Shown one piece after another: positions 51,258 through 59,013 of a stretch of DNA of 64,000 bases. The DNA lies in assembly GCA_964649745.1 (NCBI GenBank), contig CAZYQI010000001.1, positions 1-64,000 of the forward strand, in the 5' to 3' direction. This DNA comes from CAZEHS01 sp964649745. Its GTDB lineage: Bacteria > Bacillota > Clostridia > Peptostreptococcales > Acidaminobacteraceae. The stretch's first letter is position 1. Each line of letters begins with the position of its first letter. The notes beneath the pieces are model-generated. The model was not told where the DNA came from and made no database searches. It was given only the letters and a program-made list of their open reading frames with translations. A program made the translations under genes and the position numbers.

Positions 51258-51291
51258 ACAGTATCCTCCATTAAGGAATAGTTCTTTGGTC

Positions 51292-51300
51292 ATTATAGCA
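51292..51300 (-). promoter_or_regulatory. Extended -10 promoter of alaS
   Basis: Minus strand TGCTATAAT, a perfect extended -10, about 35 bp before the alaS ATG. No good -35. The preceding terminator stem overlaps the -35 region. Confidence 0.55.
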
Positions 51301-51348
51301 TAAAAGCGCAGTGCATTGGGCGGTACCCTTTGCCAACTGCGCTTTTTT
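51301..51348. terminator. Terminator after the isc-mnmA operon
   Basis: Stem AAAGCGCAGT (51303-51312) / ACTGCGCTTT (51336-51345) with a run of T on both sides, so it can work in either direction. On the minus strand it would stop transcription coming from mnmA before the alaS promoter. Confidence 0.65.
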
Positions 51349-51399
51349 TACCCGGTTTCTGGTTAAATATAACGATAAAGCTTAAGACATTAACCCTTT

Positions 51400-51553
51400 G
51401 CCACAGATGTCGCAGATGAAGGGCAATAGGTTCATATCTGATTCAGATTCTATGTCCTCTAATCATTAACGTATCGGCGTTGCATTAATTACTGACAAAG
51501 AGAAAACAGAAATCCGGATTTACCCATTGTCTTTCATCTGCGACATCTGCGGC
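51400..51553. repeat. Intergenic palindrome (CAGATGAA family), copy with best-conserved ends
   Basis: Left end GCCACAGATGTCGCAGATGAA (51400-51420), right end TTCATCTGCGACATCTGCGGC (51533-51553), complementary with one mismatch. Centre of about 110 bp is AT-rich and unrelated to other copies. Lies between mnmA and alaS. Confidence 0.75.
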
Positions 51554-51560
51554 TAAATGT

Positions 51561-52685
51561 TTACTCTTTCAATCTCTTATTTATCAATCCCCCGCCCACA
51601 ACCACATCACCGTCGTAGAACACCACGGATTGGCCCGGGGAAACGGCTCTTTGGGGCTTTTCGAAGGTTACCTTGGCTCCGTCGGTTCCTATGGGTTCAA
51701 CGGTGGCCATGGCCTCGTGGGTGGTATGGCGGATCTTGACGGAAAGCCGCATGGGCTCGGTGGGCGAATCAGCTGAAATCCAGTTCACTGCTTCGGCTTC
51801 CAGACCGGAGGCATAGACCGCTTCCCCATCCCCTAGCACCACATCGCCGGTTTCAGGGTTGATGTCCACCACAAACACCGGCTTGCCGAAGGTGATGCCC
51901 AGCCCCTTACGCTGGCCGATGGTGTAGTGGATGATGCCCTTATGGGGAGCCAGCCGTTTTCCTTCTGAATCCACAAACCAACCCATTTTGAAGGGCTTGG
52001 TTTTGTTTGCCTCCAGAAAGCCAACGTAATCGTCATCCGGGATAAAGCAAATTTCCTGACTGTCGGGTTTTCCGGCCACATCGAAGCCGATTTTTTCCGC
52101 CAACTGACGGATTTCCTGCTTGGAGGCGTAGTTACCCAGGGGCATCAGTGTATGGGCCAGCTGGTACTGGGTGAGGTTGTAAAGCATGTAGGTCTGGTCC
52201 TTATGGGCCTCGTCGGAACGTTTAAGAAGCCATCGTCCGGATTCGTTCTGCTCAATTCGGGCGTAATGCCCTGTAGCCACATAATAGGCCCCCAGCTCAT
52301 GGGCCTTTTTTAGGAGCAGGTCGAACTTGATGTGCTTGTTGCAGACCACGCAGGGGTTTGGTGTGCGTCCCGCTTCGTACTCGGAGATAAAGGCATCAAT
52401 GACCTTTTCCTTGAAGGGCTTCTTGAAATTCATTACATAGAACGGGATACCGATCTTTTCAGCAGCCCGGCGGGCATCCTCCACGGAAGAAAGGCTGCAG
52501 CAGCCGCCGATCCGCTCGGCGTAGTCATCGGTGGGATCGTCCCACACCTTCATGGTGACCCCGATCACCTCGTACCCCTGTTCTTTCAGGAGAAAAGCGG
52601 CCACCGTACTGTCTACGCCGCCGCTCATTCCGATGACAACCCTTTTGGGGTTCAAATGTTCCTGTAAAGATTTAGTGTTCTTCAT
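51561..52685 (-). CDS. mnmA: tRNA 2-thiouridylase MnmA
   Basis: Introduces sulfur at C2 of U34 in tRNA-Lys, Glu and Gln. PP-loop GMSGGVDSTVAAFLL, catalytic Cys pair in NPCVVCNKHIKF and SQEICFI, YATGHYARI, and C-terminal barrel ending PGQSVVFYDGDVVVGGG. Length 374 residues is normal with ATG 52685; several ATGs between 52706 and 52685 are possible and none has a strong RBS. The gene overlaps the iscU end, and IscS upstream supplies its sulfur. Confidence 0.95.
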   Translation of the reverse strand: MKNTKSLQEHLNPKRVVIGMSGGVDSTVAAFLLKEQGYEVIGVTMKVWDDPTDDYAERIGGCCSLSSVEDARRAAEKIGIPFYVMNFKKPFKEKVIDAFISEYEAGRTPNPCVVCNKHIKFDLLLKKAHELGAYYVATGHYARIEQNESGRWLLKRSDEAHKDQTYMLYNLTQYQLAHTLMPLGNYASKQEIRQLAEKIGFDVAGKPDSQEICFIPDDDYVGFLEANKTKPFKMGWFVDSEGKRLAPHKGIIHYTIGQRKGLGITFGKPVFVVDINPETGDVVLGDGEAVYASGLEAEAVNWISADSPTEPMRLSVKIRHTTHEAMATVEPIGTDGAKVTFEKPQRAVSPGQSVVFYDGDVVVGGGLINKRLKE

Positions 52686-53106
52686 CATGCTCATCATGCT
52701 CTGCATTGGGATCGAACCCTTCCAGACCTTTATAGGTTTTGCCGGTTTTTGTTGCGTAGTGGTAAATGGCGGATTTAAGCGCCTGCTCTGCCAGCACGGA
52801 ACAGTGGATCTTTACAGCAGGCAGACCGCCCAGGGCATCGATAACATCCTTATTGGTGATGGCAAGGGCCTCGTCGATGGTCTTGCCCTTGATGATCTCC
52901 GTTGCAATGCTGGAGGATGCAATGGCAGAGCCGCATCCGAAGGTCTTGAACTTGATGTCAACGATGGTTTCATTTTCAACCTTGATATAGATCTTCATAA
53001 TGTCGCCGCATTTCACGTTCCCTACTTCGCCGATGCCATCCGCATCTTCGATAACGCCTACGTTGCGGGGATTCATAAAGTGGTCCATGACTGTTTCGTT
53101 ATACAT
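52672..53106 (-). CDS. iscU: Iron-sulfur scaffold protein IscU (NifU-like)
   Basis: Assembles Fe-S clusters from IscS sulfur. The 144-residue protein has all three cluster Cys: NVKCGDIMK (with the Asp), FKTFGCGSAIASSS and VKIHCSVLAEQALK. The C-terminal tail is His/Asp/Glu-rich (NAEHDEHDEEH), an unusual acidic extension. ATG at 53106 follows GGAGG and overlaps the iscS stop. Confidence 0.95.
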   Translation of the reverse strand: MYNETVMDHFMNPRNVGVIEDADGIGEVGNVKCGDIMKIYIKVENETIVDIKFKTFGCGSAIASSSIATEIIKGKTIDEALAITNKDVIDALGGLPAVKIHCSVLAEQALKSAIYHYATKTGKTYKGLEGFDPNAEHDEHDEEH

Positions 53107-54286
53107 GTTGATTTCCTCCAATAAAGTTCTCATATAGTGGCGACATTTGTCTGAGTCTGTCTACGATGATCTTAAGCTGTTCCACGGTGTAATCGATATC
53201 CTCTTCCGTAGTGGCGTCGCCGATGGTCAGCCGCAGGGAGCCGTGGGCAATTTCGTGGGGAAGGCCGATGGCCATAAGCACATGGCTGGGGTCCAGGGAG
53301 CCGGAGGTGCAGGCAGAGCCGCTGGAGCCGCCGATGCCCACCATATCCAGGCTGAGAAGGAGGGCTTCTCCCTCGATGAACTCAAAGGAGATATTCACAT
53401 TCCCAGGGTGACGCTTGGTTGGGTGCCCGTTAAGGCGGCTGTGGGGTATTTCGCTGAGTAACCGTTGGGTGAGCCGGTCCCGAAGGACTGTGAGATGTTC
53501 CACATGCCCGTCCAGATTGGCATAGGCCAGCTCTGCTGCCTTGGCAAAACCGATGATCCCCGGAACGTTCTCTGTGCCGGCTCTGCGCTTGCGCTCCTGG
53601 GCGCCGCCATGGATAAAGCTTGGAAGACGCACGCTCTGACGGGCGTACAGAAGACCGATACCCTTGGGACCGTAGATCTTGTGGGCCGACAGGGAAAGGA
53701 GGTCGATATTCATGGCGTTCACGTCGATCTTCACATGGCCGTATGCCTGAACCGCGTCGGTGTGGAACAGGATACCGTGCTCCCTGGCGATTTTGCCTAT
53801 TTCTGCAATGGGCTGCTCCGTGCCGATTTCGTTATTGATGTACATAACGGAAATCAGGATGGTCTTATCGGTGATGGCGTTTCGGAGATCGTCCAGATTT
53901 ATGAGCCCCTGTGCATCCACATCAAGGTATGTGACCGTGCAGCCATGTTTTTCAAGATACTCGCAGGAATGAAGGATGGCATGATGCTCTATTTTGGTGG
54001 TGATGATATGATTTCCTTTGTTCTGATAGGCTTCAGCGATGCTTTTCAGCGCCCAGTTGTCAGACTCTGTGCCGCCGGCTGTGAAGTATATCTCTTCGCT
54101 TTTAGCCCCAAGGGTTTTGGCAATGGTATCTCTGGCTTCAATGAGTCTGGCCTTGTTGGAACGGCCGAACTGATGAACGCTGGAGGCGTTGCCGAACTCT
54201 TCGATGAAATACGGGAGCATGGCGTCCAGAACTTCCTTCTTCACCGGTGTCGTTGCTGAATGGTCCAGATATACGCGTCTTTTCAT
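53099..54286 (-). CDS. iscS: Cysteine desulfurase IscS
   Basis: PLP enzyme transferring sulfur from cysteine to IscU and MnmA. The 395-residue class V aminotransferase fold has N-terminal VYLDHSATTPV, TAGGTESDNWAL, PLP lysine in LSAHKIYGPKG and catalytic Cys loop GSACTSGSLDPSHVLMAIG. Overlaps the iscR stop by four bases. Confidence 0.96.
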   Translation of the reverse strand: MKRRVYLDHSATTPVKKEVLDAMLPYFIEEFGNASSVHQFGRSNKARLIEARDTIAKTLGAKSEEIYFTAGGTESDNWALKSIAEAYQNKGNHIITTKIEHHAILHSCEYLEKHGCTVTYLDVDAQGLINLDDLRNAITDKTILISVMYINNEIGTEQPIAEIGKIAREHGILFHTDAVQAYGHVKIDVNAMNIDLLSLSAHKIYGPKGIGLLYARQSVRLPSFIHGGAQERKRRAGTENVPGIIGFAKAAELAYANLDGHVEHLTVLRDRLTQRLLSEIPHSRLNGHPTKRHPGNVNISFEFIEGEALLLSLDMVGIGGSSGSACTSGSLDPSHVLMAIGLPHEIAHGSLRLTIGDATTEEDIDYTVEQLKIIVDRLRQMSPLYENFIGGNQHV

Positions 54287-54738
54287 ATCCTTATGCCCCT
54301 TTCCTGTTTCCGTTTATTTTCCATCCGCTCATGATCGGCCACCATATCTGCCAGGGTCGTTGAACGGACAACTTCATCGATAGATTCCCGCATACGTTCC
54401 CAGATCATTCGAGTGACACAGTATTCCGAATTCGAACAGTTCTCGTCCTCCCCTTCGATCACACAGGAGGAGGGGGCCAAGGGCCCTTCCAAGGTTTCCA
54501 ATATCTCCTTGACCGTAATCTCTGCCGGCGGTTTTGCCAGCCGGTATCCACCCTGTGCACCCCGGGTGCTGGTGACAAGGCCATTCTTTCTCAAGGGTGC
54601 AATGAGCTGTTCCAAATAATTTACTGAAACCCTCTGCCTTTCTGCTATAATGTTGAGAGATACAGAGTCTTTCTCATATTGAAGAGCCAGCTCAAGCATG
54701 GCCTTCAGGCCATAGCGTCCTTTTGTTGAAAGCTTCAT
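54283..54738 (-). CDS. iscR: Rrf2-family Fe-S regulator IscR
   Basis: Transcriptional regulator of Fe-S cluster genes. The 151-residue protein has N-terminal winged helix MKLSTKGRYGLKAMLELAL, recognition-helix region VNYLEQLIAPLRKNGLV, RGAQGGYRLA, and the three cluster Cys in SCVIEGEDENCSNSEYC. Start at 54738 with GAGGTG upstream. First gene of iscR-iscS-iscU-mnmA behind a consensus promoter with a flanking inverted repeat. Confidence 0.94.
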   Translation of the reverse strand: MKLSTKGRYGLKAMLELALQYEKDSVSLNIIAERQRVSVNYLEQLIAPLRKNGLVTSTRGAQGGYRLAKPPAEITVKEILETLEGPLAPSSCVIEGEDENCSNSEYCVTRMIWERMRESIDEVVRSTTLADMVADHERMENKRKQERGIRI

Positions 54739-54790
54739 GATCGTAATCACCTCTGTTTAATCCCTACGATTTTACTCGGAATTCATTTTC

Positions 54791-54827
54791 AGTATACCGG
54801 AGCCTTTTCCCATTGTCAACGGCTCCG
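54791..54827 (-). promoter_or_regulatory. Consensus sigma-A promoter of the isc operon with inverted repeat
   Basis: Minus strand TTGACA (54814-54819), 17-bp spacer, TATACT (54791-54796). The -35 and most of the spacer lie between CGGAGCC (54821-54827 as read on the minus strand) and GGCTCCG (54798-54804), a perfect 7-bp inverted repeat that could be an operator, for example for IscR. Confidence 0.8.
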
Positions 54828-54871
54828 TTAATAAAAAAACAGCGGAAATTCCGTACCCGTGGAGCTCCCTT

Positions 54872-55945
54872 ATGATGGATAAATTTACTGAATTCTATAT
54901 GATGCAGAATCAGGCCAAGAAGTTCGAACAGAGCGGCATGGATGACAAGGCCTTGGAGCTGTATATGAAGATCATCGGAGAATATCTTCCGAACAATGAT
55001 TTTTCATTCGACAGAGCCGCTACCCTACTGGAAAAGAAGGCAAAGTATCCGGAAGCCATCGCCGTTTGCGAAAAAGCCATTAAAATGATCGCTGCTGCAG
55101 ACATCCAGGGTGATGGAGAAAAATTTAAGCAAAAAATAGAGCGCATCACCGCAAAATCCAAAAGCAGTAATGAAAAGCTGACAGTCTCCGGCGATAAAGA
55201 GCCTGAGTCGTTTCATTTTGGTCTTCCCGGCTTTCGCGGCCACAGCCGGTTGTTCATGGGGATCGGTACAATCTACTACGCCCTTGCCGCCTTCACAGCT
55301 TATCCCGACCAGCTCTTTACCTTTCTTTTCTTTTTCTGTCTAGCCTTTGTTGGTTCATACGGTATGGAAGCTTTAATGAAGCTGGCCAATAACAAAACCT
55401 GCACGAAGGCACTGACGGTTGCTCTGGTTTTCTTCCTGATTGCCGGATATTCCTTCGCTCAGATCCCTCAGGTTAAGATATATTGGGCGGTTGACGGCAC
55501 ACAGCAGTCTGAAGGTAACGGTGAAAAGACAGGTGAAGGGGAAGAGCCCCAGACCGGGGTTCCCGGCGACACCCCCGCTTCCGATACCGACCGCATCCCC
55601 CCTGATATACCTGACAAGTATCTGGCGGCAGCCGCTAAGGCCGCGGAAAAGAACCCCGCTTCAGAGGTTGCCGAGGTTATTTATGAGAACGGCATCGTTA
55701 CAATGAATCTGTTGGTGAAGCCCGGAACCTCCCAGGATGTGATGGATACCATTGCAGACGATATGCTCCGTACCCTGGGGGGGCTGATGACTTCGGAAGG
55801 GCTTAAGGGCCCCACGGATGAATCCTACGGCGAGCTGTACACCTTCTACTCCGCTTCCATCAACGTTGCGGATTCCATGGAACAAACCCTTGCCATCGGA
55901 AGCCTTTCTAAAAATGCCAAAGAAATCGTATGGAGTAAACCATAA
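54872..55945 (+). CDS. TPR-like membrane protein of unknown function
   Basis: A 357-residue protein not recognised as a named family. Residues 1-90 form TPR-like helices (ALELYMKIIGEYLPN, YPEAIAVCEKAIKMI). About 125-195 holds three membrane segments (GIGTIYYALAAFTAYP, FTFLFFFCLAFVGSY, LTVALVFFLIAGYSF). A low-complexity Gly/Glu/Pro linker follows, then a small alpha/beta domain (265-357) outside or in the cytoplasm. Divergent from iscR, convergent with rarA. A second ATG one codon downstream is possible. Confidence 0.7.
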   Translation: MMDKFTEFYMMQNQAKKFEQSGMDDKALELYMKIIGEYLPNNDFSFDRAATLLEKKAKYPEAIAVCEKAIKMIAAADIQGDGEKFKQKIERITAKSKSSNEKLTVSGDKEPESFHFGLPGFRGHSRLFMGIGTIYYALAAFTAYPDQLFTFLFFFCLAFVGSYGMEALMKLANNKTCTKALTVALVFFLIAGYSFAQIPQVKIYWAVDGTQQSEGNGEKTGEGEEPQTGVPGDTPASDTDRIPPDIPDKYLAAAAKAAEKNPASEVAEVIYENGIVTMNLLVKPGTSQDVMDTIADDMLRTLGGLMTSEGLKGPTDESYGELYTFYSASINVADSMEQTLAIGSLSKNAKEIVWSKP

Positions 55946-55980
55946 ACCCTTAGCTGCTTTTTATCGCGGCTAAGGGTTTT
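55945..55980. terminator. Bidirectional terminator between convergent genes
   Basis: Stem AACCCTTAGC (55945-55954) / GCTAAGGGTT (55969-55978) followed by TT on the plus strand, with AAA on the other side. It separates the TPR gene from rarA. Confidence 0.7.
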
Positions 55981-55984
55981 GACT

Positions 55985-57259
55985 TTATTCCTTCTCATCC
56001 GGCCTGTAATACACGGTTCCCACCATTTCGTCCGGCAGGTACTGCTGTTCCACCCAGTGGCCCGGGTAGTTGTGGGGATACAGGTATCCGGAGCCGTGCC
56101 CCAGTTTTTTTGCGCCGGGATAGCTGGCGTCCTTGAGGTGAACCGGTACCGGGCCACATTCTTTTTCTTCTATATCCTTCAATGCCTGATTGATGGCCAT
56201 ATAGGAGGCATTGCTCTTAGGTGCGCTGGCAAGAAACGTGCACGCTTGGGCCAGGATAATGCGAGCCTCCGGCATCCCCACCTTATGCACCGCTTCAAAC
56301 GCCGCGTTGGCAATCACAAGACCCATGGGCTGTGCATTTCCGATGTCCTCGGAGGCGGCAATCAGCATGCGTCTGGCAATGAACTCCGGGGATTCACCGG
56401 AGGCGATCATCCGCGCCATATAGTGCAGTGCCGCATCGGGATCGCTGCCCCGGATACTTTTTATAAAGGCCGAGATCACATCATAGTGATAGTCACCGTT
56501 TCGATCATAAATAAGATGCTTTTTCTGAAGACAGTCTTCAATTACGCTTCGTTCAAGATACGATACCCCGTCGGCACCTGCCGGTGTGGTTAGGGCTGCC
56601 AGCTCCAGCGCATTCAATGCCTTTCTGGCATCGCCGCCGGCGTAGGAGGCTAAAAATTCCAATTCTGCCGTATCAATTCGCAGCTCAAGATTTCCCAGTC
56701 CTTTTTCGGTATCTGACAGGGCTCTGGTCAGAATTCGGGTAATATCTTCTGCCGCGAGGGCTTTCAGCTGAAAGATCATGGAACGAGACACCAGGGCGCT
56801 GTTCACCTCAAAATAGGGGTTCTCCGTGGTGGCACCGATGAGAATAACCGTTCCGTCCTCCACTGCCGGCAACAAACCATCCTGCTGCGCTTTATTGAAA
56901 CGGTGAATCTCATCAATGAACAGGATGGTACGCTTATGATGCATCCCCAGGGTCTGCCTGGCGGCTTCAATAACCTCGCGCAGCTCCTTTATACCGGAGG
57001 TGACGGCGTTTACCTGGGTGAACTCTGATTTTGTGGTATTGGCAATAACCCGGGCTAGGCTTGTTTTGCCGGTTCCCGGTGGACCGTAAAGAATAATAGA
57101 CTGGATCCGGTCTGCATCCACAGCGCGTCTGAGGAGTTTACCCCTTCCTAAAATGTGCTCCTGTCCGATAAACTCTTCCATATTTACAGGCTTAAGCCGC
57201 TCTGCCAGCGGCGCTTTGCTTTTAAGCTGTTCGGTTCTCGCTATTTCAAAAAGATCCAT
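55985..57259 (-). CDS. rarA: Replication-associated recombination protein RarA/MgsA
   Basis: AAA+ ATPase acting at stalled replication forks. The 424-residue protein has Walker A YGPPGTGKTS, Walker B LFIDEIHRFNKAQQD, sensor region IGATTENPYFEVN, and C-terminal tetramer domain (EDIGNAQPM, VHLKDASYPGAKKLGHG). Start 57259 after GGAGGTG. Own promoter upstream. Confidence 0.95.
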   Translation of the reverse strand: MDLFEIARTEQLKSKAPLAERLKPVNMEEFIGQEHILGRGKLLRRAVDADRIQSIILYGPPGTGKTSLARVIANTTKSEFTQVNAVTSGIKELREVIEAARQTLGMHHKRTILFIDEIHRFNKAQQDGLLPAVEDGTVILIGATTENPYFEVNSALVSRSMIFQLKALAAEDITRILTRALSDTEKGLGNLELRIDTAELEFLASYAGGDARKALNALELAALTTPAGADGVSYLERSVIEDCLQKKHLIYDRNGDYHYDVISAFIKSIRGSDPDAALHYMARMIASGESPEFIARRMLIAASEDIGNAQPMGLVIANAAFEAVHKVGMPEARIILAQACTFLASAPKSNASYMAINQALKDIEEKECGPVPVHLKDASYPGAKKLGHGSGYLYPHNYPGHWVEQQYLPDEMVGTVYYRPDEKE

Positions 57260-57287
57260 AGTCACCTCCATGGGAACACTTGTTTGC

Positions 57288-57316
57288 AGTATAGCACAGG
57301 GGTTTTAGGGTGTAAA
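57288..57316 (-). promoter_or_regulatory. Predicted sigma-A promoter of rarA
   Basis: Minus strand TTTACA (57311-57316), 17-bp spacer, TATACT (57288-57293), about 30 bp before the rarA start. Confidence 0.6.
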
Positions 57317-57393
57317 GAAGTATGGAATTTTCTGTTTAGAGCTATGGGGTGTAAGGTATAAACCTACGAAATACGGGGCGGGGGTAAATTGAA

Positions 57394-58962
57394 ATGAACG
57401 ATGACAGCAAACTTAACAAGGAGAACGATAACGCCATGGATTTTCTTCTTGACGATGGCCCTGCTGTGGAGGAACCAACCAAGAAGTCCTATAAGGTTCT
57501 GATTGTTGATGATGAAAATGAGATGCACACCACCACCCGAATGGTCCTGAAGGGGTTTCGTTTTGAAGGCCGTGGGCTTGAAATTATCGATGCCTTCACC
57601 GGCAAAGAAGCCAGAGATAAGCTCTGCCAGCATCCTGATCTGGCGCTGATCATGCTGGATGTTGTTATGGAGGAAAGCGACTCCGGACTACAGGTGGTGG
57701 ATTATATACGTAACACCCTTAAGAACAAGAACATCCGCATTATTCTTCGGACCGGGCAGCCTGGAGAAGCACCCGAGGAACAGATCATCGCGGAGTATGA
57801 TATTAATGATTATCGTCTGAAGACAGAACTGACGGTTCAGCGGCTTTACACATCTCTGTATGAGGCCCTGCGTTCCTATAGGGATATCATGGCTCTGGAA
57901 CATATCCGGATCGGACTGGAAAAAATCATCACCGTAAGCTCTCAGCTTTTCGTACAGGGCTCTGTCGCCGATTTCTACAATTGTGTTCTGGAACAGATGA
58001 TGTTCTTCCGGGAGGATGACACCATCCTCTATTTTAGAGACAAAGGCGATAAACACGGAATTATCTTTACCGACAGCGATAAATTCGGCGTTGTCATTGC
58101 AGCCACAGGACGTTACAAAGAACATATCGGTAAAAGCCTGAAGGACATAGGAGACCTTTGCCCGGTTTGCAGGACGGCCGATGATGTACGAAACCTCCCG
58201 GGAGACAATATTGTGGTTATGGAACAGGGTTACCTAGTCTATCGTACACTTCGGGACAAGTCCAAATCATTCATCTTCATTGAAGGAAAAAATTTCAATT
58301 ATGACCTCGATCTGATCCGCACCTTCCTTGCCCACTATTCAGAAGCCCTGGACAATTACATCCTGAATCAGGAGATTATCAAGGCCCAGAGTGAGGTTAT
58401 CCGTACATTGGGCGATTTCATAGAAAAGCGCCCCTTGGATTCCAGTAGCCATGTGAACCGCGTTTCCGACATGTCTGTGCTGGTGGCTGACAGGCTGGGC
58501 TTCACACCTGAAGAAAAGAGCGTTCTTAAGGTGGCCAGCATCCTCCACGATACCGGTAAGGCCGGAATATCGGAGGCCCTGTTGCTGAAGCCTTCCTCCC
58601 TAACCTCTGAAGAATTCAACGAAATGAAGAAACATTCTGAAATTGGCTCTTCCCTGTTCAGTCATTCGAATCTTCATATTCTCCGGTGGGCGACAGAAAT
58701 CTGCCGGCATCATCATGAGCAGTTTGACGGCAATGGATATCCGGAGGGGCTTACAGGGAAGAATATTCCCATCGCCTCTCGAATTGTAGGACTCGCCGAT
58801 GTTCTGGACTCCCTTACCCATGATAACCCGACACGCATTGCCTGGAGCATGGATGAGGCCTTCCTGCACCTTCAGAACCATCGGGGCACCCATTTTGACC
58901 CGGAGCTGGTGGATGTGGTGATGGGCAACCGGGAAGCAATTGAAGGAATACTCATGACATAG
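57394..58962 (+). CDS. Response regulator with DUF3369 and HD-GYP domains
   Basis: A 522-residue two-component output protein. Receiver domain (about 32-150) with VLIVDDENE, phospho-acceptor Asp in LIMLDVVMEESDSG and Lys in RLKTEL; DUF3369 sensor-like domain (about 175-330); HD-GYP domain (about 340-500) with ILHDTGKAGI, RHHHEQFDGNGYPEGL and LADVLDSLT. HD-GYP enzymes hydrolyse c-di-GMP, and the HD and GYP residues are intact. No histidine kinase lies adjacent. RBS GGGGGT. Confidence 0.93.
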   Translation: MNDDSKLNKENDNAMDFLLDDGPAVEEPTKKSYKVLIVDDENEMHTTTRMVLKGFRFEGRGLEIIDAFTGKEARDKLCQHPDLALIMLDVVMEESDSGLQVVDYIRNTLKNKNIRIILRTGQPGEAPEEQIIAEYDINDYRLKTELTVQRLYTSLYEALRSYRDIMALEHIRIGLEKIITVSSQLFVQGSVADFYNCVLEQMMFFREDDTILYFRDKGDKHGIIFTDSDKFGVVIAATGRYKEHIGKSLKDIGDLCPVCRTADDVRNLPGDNIVVMEQGYLVYRTLRDKSKSFIFIEGKNFNYDLDLIRTFLAHYSEALDNYILNQEIIKAQSEVIRTLGDFIEKRPLDSSSHVNRVSDMSVLVADRLGFTPEEKSVLKVASILHDTGKAGISEALLLKPSSLTSEEFNEMKKHSEIGSSLFSHSNLHILRWATEICRHHHEQFDGNGYPEGLTGKNIPIASRIVGLADVLDSLTHDNPTRIAWSMDEAFLHLQNHRGTHFDPELVDVVMGNREAIEGILMT

Positions 58963-58977
58963 GGAAATCTTAAAAGT

Positions 58978-59013
58978 CCTTTGTTACGGACGAAGAACGA
59001 TGAAAACCGATTA
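58978..59013. repeat. Fragment of a CAGATGAA-family repeat
   Basis: CTTTGTTACGGACGAAGAACGATGAAAACCGATTAAGAG resembles the left part of the copy at 9639 but no right arm is present. It is the convergent junction between the HD-GYP gene and the acyl ligase gene. Confidence 0.45.

Noticed and set aside
51292..51348. T-box leader for alaS (GGGTACCGCCC resembles a T-box bulge)
   Set aside because: The sequence lies inside the loop of a terminator upstream of the extended -10 promoter, so it would not be in the alaS transcript, which has a leader of about 30 bases only.
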